Assembly (NCBI GenBank): GCA_936450465.1
Contig: OW388297.1
Span: 55,792,989 to 55,856,988, forward strand
Direction of reading: 5' to 3'
Length of the DNA: 64,000 bases
Source: Gibbula magus
Lineage: Eukaryota > Mollusca > Gastropoda > Trochida > Trochidae
Shown: in pieces, positions 57,588-64,000 of the stretch
Numbering within the stretch: position 1 is the first letter of the stretch
Layout of the letters: every line of letters begins with the position of its first letter
Notes under the pieces: generated by a model
The model's database searches: none
What the model saw: the letters and a program-made list of their open reading frames with translations, nothing else
What the model was told of the DNA's origin: nothing
Program-made: the position numbers and the translations under genes

Positions 57588-58475
57588 TCTAAAACCTCAC
57601 CCTACATTACAGACTTCAACTGGAGTTCCCAAACAGTGACGCTGATGAACACTCAGCTAAGTCAATATACGCCATGCGACAAAACTGACAGCTTTGCTGT
57701 CCGTAATCATCCAATTAATTGGTCTGACTATCACTAAGGACTGAGTTTTACCCTGTTCAAAAGGTCAAGCGTGGTCAATACGTCCAATTTGACCACAAGC
57801 CGGACACACCTGCAGTAATCAACCATTCACACCTCAATCAGCTTGCTCTCTGTAAGCTGAACCAGTCTGTAGCCATCCTGTCTCGGGTAAAACGTATACG
57901 CTTCGCTCCATGAGTGAGAAGCAAGTTTATATCCTGATTGTAAGGCTGCATAAAAAAGTTAAATGCAAATTTTTTTCAGAAGTGACGAGGGCGGTAGGAC
58001 TTTATTTTTTTTTGGGGGGGGGGGGGGGGGGGGAAATAATGACGCAGGCGGAGTACATTTTATTTTTTCATCCAAATATAGCCTAGTAGTGGCAGAAGTA
58101 TACAAAATGGAAGCACATCCGTCCCTGCAGACTCATATATTTGGTGGACAAATGGGATTTGGGGGTTTATCAAAGTGATGCTGCAAATTCTTAATTAATT
58201 TTTTCAAATGACAATATAAAAGTGATTCGCCGACGCCCGAGAACATTTAATAGCCTGAATTGTGGATCGTAAACCTCATGTCATGCCTTTTTCTAGCACC
58301 TATTTCACTTCATGAAATGTTGAATATTTAAATATTTTCAAATTCAACACAAGCATTTAAGGATTTATAAGGATTTGAAACTATTGCACTAAAAAAGTTC
58401 TTTCCATTGAGCTAGGGGAAGTAAACAAAATTTCAGGAAAAACTCAGGATCTGTATTGTGTGCAAATCCAAAATA
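57588..58475. other. Possible LINE remnant, then unassigned
   Basis: 57588-57900 differs in composition from its AT-rich surroundings, but no frame survives. A run of 20 G at 58014-58033 is G-quadruplex prone. Confidence 0.4.
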
Positions 58476-58793
58476 AGGTGAGGTAAGGTAAATTGGGGTT
58501 TAGCGCCCCTTTCAAGAGTATTTACTTATATCGCGACTGCTAGTATTAAATGGCAGGGAGAAAGCCTGCAACACCATTTGGCTATGCTTTGCGGTGAAAC
58601 CTGCAAGCATTGGCTGGAACTAGCGAACCATGGGTGGTACTACGCTGAAATTCAGTGTAGCATTGCACCCAAACCTTACTGCACGTAGAACAGTTCTCTA
58701 CTGCAGAGAAAGTTGCCATGCCCCTGGCGGGATTCGAACACCAGACCTCTTGATCTGAAGACGAACGCGCTAACCACTGCGCTATCCCACCCC
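58476..58793 (-). mobile_element. SINE family 1, complete copy
   Basis: Target duplication CAAATCCAAAATA / CAAATCCGAAATA (58463-58475 and 58794-58806). Minus-strand head TAGCGCAGTGGTTAGCGCG and B-box-like GTTCGAATCCC, then the shared body and (AGGTA)n tail. Confidence 0.94.
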
Positions 58794-58845
58794 CAAATCC
58801 GAAATAAATTGTTCTCAACTTGTTCTAGAGCTTTTCATACTGGAA

Positions 58846-58990
58846 AAGAAGTCGAAAATAGGTTCTACAATTTAGAATCCCCATTAGCCAAGGAGTCGGC
58901 ACACAACATTTCAGCTCTCTAGACCTTTTGGACCTGGAGAAGAAGATGAAAATAGGCTTTTAAGGTTGTGTTTTAAGGTTTTCAGGCCCG
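58846..58990. repeat. Dispersed tandem-unit repeat, single diverged unit
   Basis: CTACAATTTAGAATCCCCAT and GAGAAGAAGATGAAAATAGG match the units at 18834-19215. Confidence 0.75.
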
Positions 58991-61738
58991 ATGAGCTAAA
59001 AAAAAGGCTGAAACAGAGGATAGTTAGAAATACAGTTTTTACTTTGAGCTCATGAAGGGATAACCATAGTAAAAGAGATACATCTTCTTGCAGTTTGTCA
59101 ATTTTCGGTGCAGCGCTCTGCTACACTAGCATGGGAAAATAAAGGAAATGTGGCATGTTTATTTAGCCAGTGATGGAGACTGAATGATGAGAGTTATGCC
59201 TTACAGGGAGAATTTCAGAGAATCCCCCCCCCCCCCCCTCACAAAGACCTAAACCTTTTACCTTATCCTTCAAAACCATGATAGATATTTATTGATCTAT
59301 TAAACAAGTTAATGAAGTTGAATAATTGGTGTCAGAAAAAATTATTCCGATAAACAAACACTCCAGACATCAGGTATCTTGAAACTGCAAATATTGACTG
59401 CAAAGCACTTCAGATTTTTCAGGAAATCAATTTAATCTTTTGGAAGAGTTAAATGTACCCTGACTGGGGATGTTCAGCTTAGAAGAGATCAGGCTACAAC
59501 TCAAGCTTCAAAACAGACACAAAAACTTGCATTAAGATCAAACAGCAATCAATGGCTGACGTCTGAAAGCAATTAGAAAAGGATTTCGTCAAAGGAAGAA
59601 AAAGAATACTGCCTTAAAGGAACTTGTCATAGTATCAAAGCGAATGTTAAACGTTTCGTTAAAAAATACTATTGAAATAGTCTTGATCACAACAAGAATC
59701 TGCCAAAATGATCAATGTTTAACTAGAAGCTATCTTGTGGATATCATTCAAATTATTCAAAACATTAATCAGCAAGGAATTGCTTAATCAAGCAAAAAAA
59801 CATTGATTATATTGTACTTTAGCTCAAAGCAAAAGGTTGAAAAAGATTTGAAATAACTTTTACACAAAATTGTTATTCAAGTTTTATAGTTCTGTGTAGA
59901 TGAAAGAGATTTGATTAAAATTGAAATATATACTTAATATATATTGAACAATAAAATAAGAACAAAAACTTTAGAAGTACTTCTATGACCACCACTAGCT
60001 CTTTTCAAAATAGGACTAAGCGCTTTACTAAAAATCTGCTTCCTCATAATGATTCCTGGAAGTCTTTTAGTGAGGAATGATGTGGCATTAATTAACCTTT
60101 TCCGGTTGGTCCTTGTATATTTCAAGATAGTTATAAATGACAATAGTCCATTATTTTCCCCTTCGTTACCAAATAGTGATTACTGTAATTTGGTCACCTA
60201 GAATGGTTGGCTAAATCAGCAAGTGTTTATTCAGGTAAAGAGTTAAAGAAAATTGAGTCATGGGCTCTGGAGCTCATCTGGGTTTGTATTTTTTACCTTT
60301 GGCAAAGAACATGTCATGTTGTACCCTAAAACATTATATAAATAAACAAGAACAATTCTTTGCAAGAAAAATTAATACATTCTAGAGTGAAAGATTCCAT
60401 TTTGTCAATTTGTCACTGTAAGATTTCATAACCCAGATTCTGAAGAAACCCCAAAACATTATCTCCACCACTGACAAATCAGGGTCACTTAGAAGGGATT
60501 AGAAACCTCATACAAGGATATTGACATGGCCTCAAGTCAAGAAGTTCATTACAAATGCAGATAGCGTTGCTCTTAGCTGTCAAGTATTCTACTTGATTTC
60601 ACTTGTAATAAACGACCCTATTTCCTGGCTTTAAAGACCGTTCAAAAGCACATCTCAATCAAGAAGTTTGCAAAGAAAACCACAATATCTCTACAAAGTT
60701 TAGTGCCAATTGTTCAAATCAACAATCTTTTAAATACATGCCCCTTATCAATATCTTATCAAGTGTTTTGTTGAGCTCTGTAATTTGAACATTGCAGATA
60801 GAAACTCAAACTTGTCAATTGTAAGTCTGATGTATCACATCTTGATTGTTCCGATGCCATTTTGCCAACAAACAAGAATTCCAATTTCAAGCCCATGAAT
60901 ATTCAAATACAAGAATACGTTTAGGCAATCTATGTTTCAGAACTTTTTGAGACTTAAAGCGTTCCAAAAAATCAAACTTTAAAGGTAGTTTTTTTAAATC
61001 CATAACCATGAAAACTCTTGGAGGTTTGCCTTTCCCACAAAATCAGAAGTATTCACTCAAAACAAAATAACATCTTAGATGCAAGCAAAAGCTTGAAAAC
61101 ATGGTTTATGTAAACCATTATGTATTTTGCAAAAAATAAAAAATAATTTAATTATTTTTATTTCATCAGAAGAGAAATCTTTTAGAGAAATCAATCATAT
61201 TTTGGAATAATCTAAATAGCCTGACACTGGAAAGGGTCAAAATCATTTTTCCGAGTCAGGAAATTGACTCGATACCGATATTCTTGAATGAGTTGATCAA
61301 TTCGAAAAATTCATGAAATGCAAATCCAGACGAGCATTTGTCATGATGCGAGTGCGTTTGTTTCCTTTGCAGATATCAAAGTTATATTTTCAAAGCTTCC
61401 ACCACGATTTATAGCATTTCCCGGGCGGAAGATAAAAACTTTCTTTTCAAACTCTGCCTTGTAATTGCCTAATTCCTGCAAGTCTTGAAGAATATTCAGA
61501 ATATTTAAAAACAACTGACTCGTATACTCTGATGTAGCATGGACATAGAATATCTGGAAACCATTAGGGATATAGCATGGAATATTCACATACCGTTATC
61601 AGTGTGACCAGCGCCATGGGAACATAACTAAAGTAAATTGAACTATTTATAAGGATTTCTTTTCAAGGGGGTGCGTATTAAACATGATTCTGGCATCATT
61701 GACAGAGCATACTTATATTAGTGCATCTTTAATGTTTG
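58991..61738. other. Mostly unassigned 2.7 kb
   Basis: 59110-59188 is a half copy of the 26298 foldback MITE; 59226-59239 is poly-C; GGGCTCTGGAGCTCATCTGG at 60263 is a dispersed repeat piece. At 61341-61589 a minus frame of 82 codons and, on plus, a strong acceptor-like TTTCCTTTGCAG at 61354 compete; neither is convincing. Confidence 0.35.
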
Positions 61739-62041
61739 GGGGGCGGGATAGCGCAGTGGTTAGCGCGTTCAGCTTTAAATCAAGAGGTCTGGGGTTCAAA
61801 TCCTGCCAGGGGCACGGCAACTTTGTCTGCAGAAGAGATCTACACGCAGTTAGGTTTGGGTGAAATGCTACACTGAATTTCAGTGCATGGTTCACTAGTT
61901 CCAACCGATGCTCGCAGGTTTCACCGCAATGTATAGCCACATGGCATTGCAGGCTTTCTTCCTGCAATAATACTAGCAGCCATGATATAAGTGAAATACT
62001 CTTGACGGCGGCATTAACCCCAACTCACCTCACCTCACCTC
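61739..62041 (+). mobile_element. SINE family 1, complete copy, plus orientation
   Basis: Target duplication TTTAATGTTTG / TTTCATGTTTG (61728-61738, 62042-62052). Head GGCGGGATAGCGCAGTGGTT, B box GGGTTCAAATCC, and tail AACTCACCTCACCTCACCTC. Confidence 0.94.
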
Positions 62042-62052
62042 TTTCATGTTTG

Positions 62053-63085
62053 ACAATAAAAGCAAGGATTTTTAATACACCAATGGCCATTTAAAGTAAT
62101 TAGGCCTGAGCAATATTACAAGCATATCAATATATACTGCCACAGATTGTGCAATACCATGTTTTGTCATTTGGCAATATATTGCATCATACAATTTTAG
62201 GGGAAATATATGCATATATCATAGAATATCTTGTTTAGTTTTGTAAGTTGGATACTTTAAATACAGGAAAATGTTGTTCATGTACAAGAACATTTATTGA
62301 GATGTACTACAAGTGATAGTTACTGCCTCTATCTATCTTTCATCAAAACTGTGCCAATTATATCTTTTTGAGTAATGTTCTGTATTTGAAAGTTCTGCAA
62401 AATTTATCTAAAGTGTTATGTTAAACTGTATTTATAAGAAATATTACACCACACTGGCTAAATTATAAGAATAAAATGTTGAAAATATAGTTAATTCAAC
62501 AAATGGCAAGATTATGGCAATAGAGGAGCTGTGTATTGCAACATATCGCCGTGCAAAGGTTGTCGTGGACAGCTTAATGCAATGAATTTCTACTTTTGAC
62601 AGTAGGGGTCTTATATTGGGTACAGTAGATATTACCTACCCTCCATCCTTAACTCATTAACGCCGTAATTAACAGCTCAACGCCTGGCCCGCCAGGTCCA
62701 CTAGCACCTGGCTGCAGCAAGACCAATTAGACTTCGTCACCTCTGATTTAGCGAGAGCGAGTGGCATGTCATAAACATGACTGATTGTTTGTTGTGTCTT
62801 GCATAACGATCAAAAATAGACAGGAAATGGGTGGTACGGAACTATTGTAAATGATGTAACATTAAGATATCAGATATTTAATTTATTTGCTGCTTGTTAG
62901 TTACATATTGTCAGATCTTACAGAAGAACAATTATGACATATACAGTGCTGTGATAAGTTTGCCAAACTTAAAATCCTGTAAGAAATCTATTTAATCAAT
63001 GTGTAAAAGTGAACGTCTTTATTTACCTGAATTTATATTTATGCTTGGTCTGTATCACTTGTAACTTTTTGTCACTTGGTATGTA
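62053..63085. other. Unassigned sequence
   Basis: A GC-balanced patch at 62650-62770 contains the palindrome CCTGGCCCGCCAGG; no exon recognised. Confidence 0.3.
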
Positions 63086-63188
63086 GTAAATAATGACCCG
63101 GTGCCGAGCGATTATGGCATATAAACTGCGAGGGCGTCAGCCCGAGCAGAGTTTATTGCCATAACGCGAGGCAATCGGGTCATTATTT
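63086..63188. repeat. 103-bp foldback repeat
   Basis: AAATAATGACCCGGTGCCGA at the left pairs with GGCAATCGGGTCATTATTT at the right; an inner pair ATGGCA / TGCCAT flanks a GC-rich centre. Confidence 0.88.
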
Positions 63189-63470
63189 GCCTTACACTCC
63201 CGCGGAACACTCTATTTTTAAAATAATTGTATATATGCATTTTAAAGGGATATTTTGTGGATTTATACGACATGATCAAAATATATCAGTGAAATATTCC
63301 CAATGCACTCATTATTGAATTGAAAGGAAGGTTTCAAACTTAATCCTTCATTCCATACACAAAGTAGACATAAATTGGTACCTATACATACTATATATGT
63401 ATATATAATACTCGAAAAAATATTAATACAGCCATGACACAAAAGAACGAACACTCATCGGTATGGATCC

Positions 63471-63541
63471 TCCGTAGCTCCATTGGTAAAGGCGCTGCTC
63501 GACGATATAGAGGTCCAGGGTTCGAATCCCACTTTCGGTAC
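63471..63541 (+). repeat. tRNA-like sequence, probable SINE head
   Basis: A-box-like TAGCTCCATTGGTAAAGGCG and B box GGGTTCGAATCCC in tRNA spacing. The acceptor stem does not close, so a functional tRNA is unlikely. Confidence 0.65.
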
Positions 63542-64000
63542 TTACAAAATTTTCATATCTAATTTGAGAAAATTTCCAAATTGTACAAGTCCATTTGTTT
63601 CCGAAGGTGGAATATCTCATAACCGACCATGGTGATTATGAGATAACCAACCTGCACAGATGGTGGTTATGCAATATAACCTGCAACTCAAACAAAAGAA
63701 ATAACTTCCCAAGGGGTGTAAAGTTATATATTTTTAAAATTGGGATAATTTGTATGTATTAGATGAGACAAAAATACTTTTATTGTAACAGTGTGAAAGT
63801 TTCCATTTTACAATTAGGAAATTTAGGGAATAAGTATTATTAAACACTAAAATAATGCCAGCAAATTTATGAATGTGATTAAAACGTGTTTTATTTTAAT
63901 CTACCGCCAGCAGTGAACACAAAAGAAGACGTTATATAAACATATTCAATAATCCTATTTCTCACTGACATGTGTTCATTTACAAATGTTGTGTAAACTT
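63542..64000. other. Right-edge sequence, nothing recognised
   Basis: AT-rich; may contain the body of the SINE whose head is at 63471. Confidence 0.3.

Noticed and set aside
57279..57737. 152-residue plus-strand frame
   Set aside because: It crosses a SINE head and the antisense of a LINE fragment; the LINE reads on the minus strand.
63471..63541. Functional tRNA gene
   Set aside because: A and B boxes are present but the acceptor stem does not pair; better explained as a SINE head. Same for 12846-12921.

Overview
This is animal nuclear DNA. It is AT-rich, has one intron-containing gene with very short exons, and is packed with decayed mobile elements. The repeat content suggests a mollusc (gastropod or bivalve): tRNA-derived SINEs, short TIR elements with TTAA or TA targets, Tc1-type transposase relics, LINE 3' ends, and pearl-like tandem-repeat elements capped by GC-rich hairpins. 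The host assignment is inference. There are no operons, CRISPR arrays or other bacterial features.

The only confidently coding locus lies on the minus strand from about 14.37 kb down to and beyond the left edge. Six exons (14374-14243, 11930-11812, 6480-6409, 5779-5699, 5380-5249, 4079-3998) join in a consistent frame with GT/AG junctions. They encode the N-terminus, two L27 domains and the start of the PDZ domain of a MAGUK p55 protein, closest by eye to the MPP3/MPP4/MPP7 group. The rest of PDZ, SH3 and guanylate-kinase exons must lie left of position 1. Its introns hold a purine-strand minisatellite tract, a SINE piece and several TIR elements.

Layout: 0-4 kb is a TTAA-flanked inverted-repeat unit containing a 5'-truncated LINE. 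4-14.4 kb is the MAGUK gene. 16.3-17.6 kb is a 21-bp minisatellite followed by a GA tract. 21.6-23.2 kb is a broken Tc1 transposase split by a 554-bp TIR element that carries a RecQ-like helicase fragment. 25.8-32.9 kb holds nested SINEs and TTAA MITEs. 36.2-36.8 kb is a 42-bp minisatellite. 38-41.8 kb holds paired MITEs and a pogo-like element with a HIRAN-like ORF. 42.9-44.4 kb is a piggyBac-like element. 46.2-47.3, 51.1-53.1 and 54.9-55.8 kb are three tandem-repeat elements sharing a palindromic core that matches nuclear-receptor half-sites. 57-64 kb holds SINEs and a second LINE fragment. From about 14.4 kb rightwards no exon could be recognised, so this part is intergenic or a long upstream intron.

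Most interesting: the shared TGACCTTGA/TCAAGGTCA core in three otherwise different elements; the HIRAN-like ORF inside a TIR element; the helicase-carrying TIR element with a 7-bp target duplication; and a minisatellite monomer that matches part of a SINE body 33 kb away.
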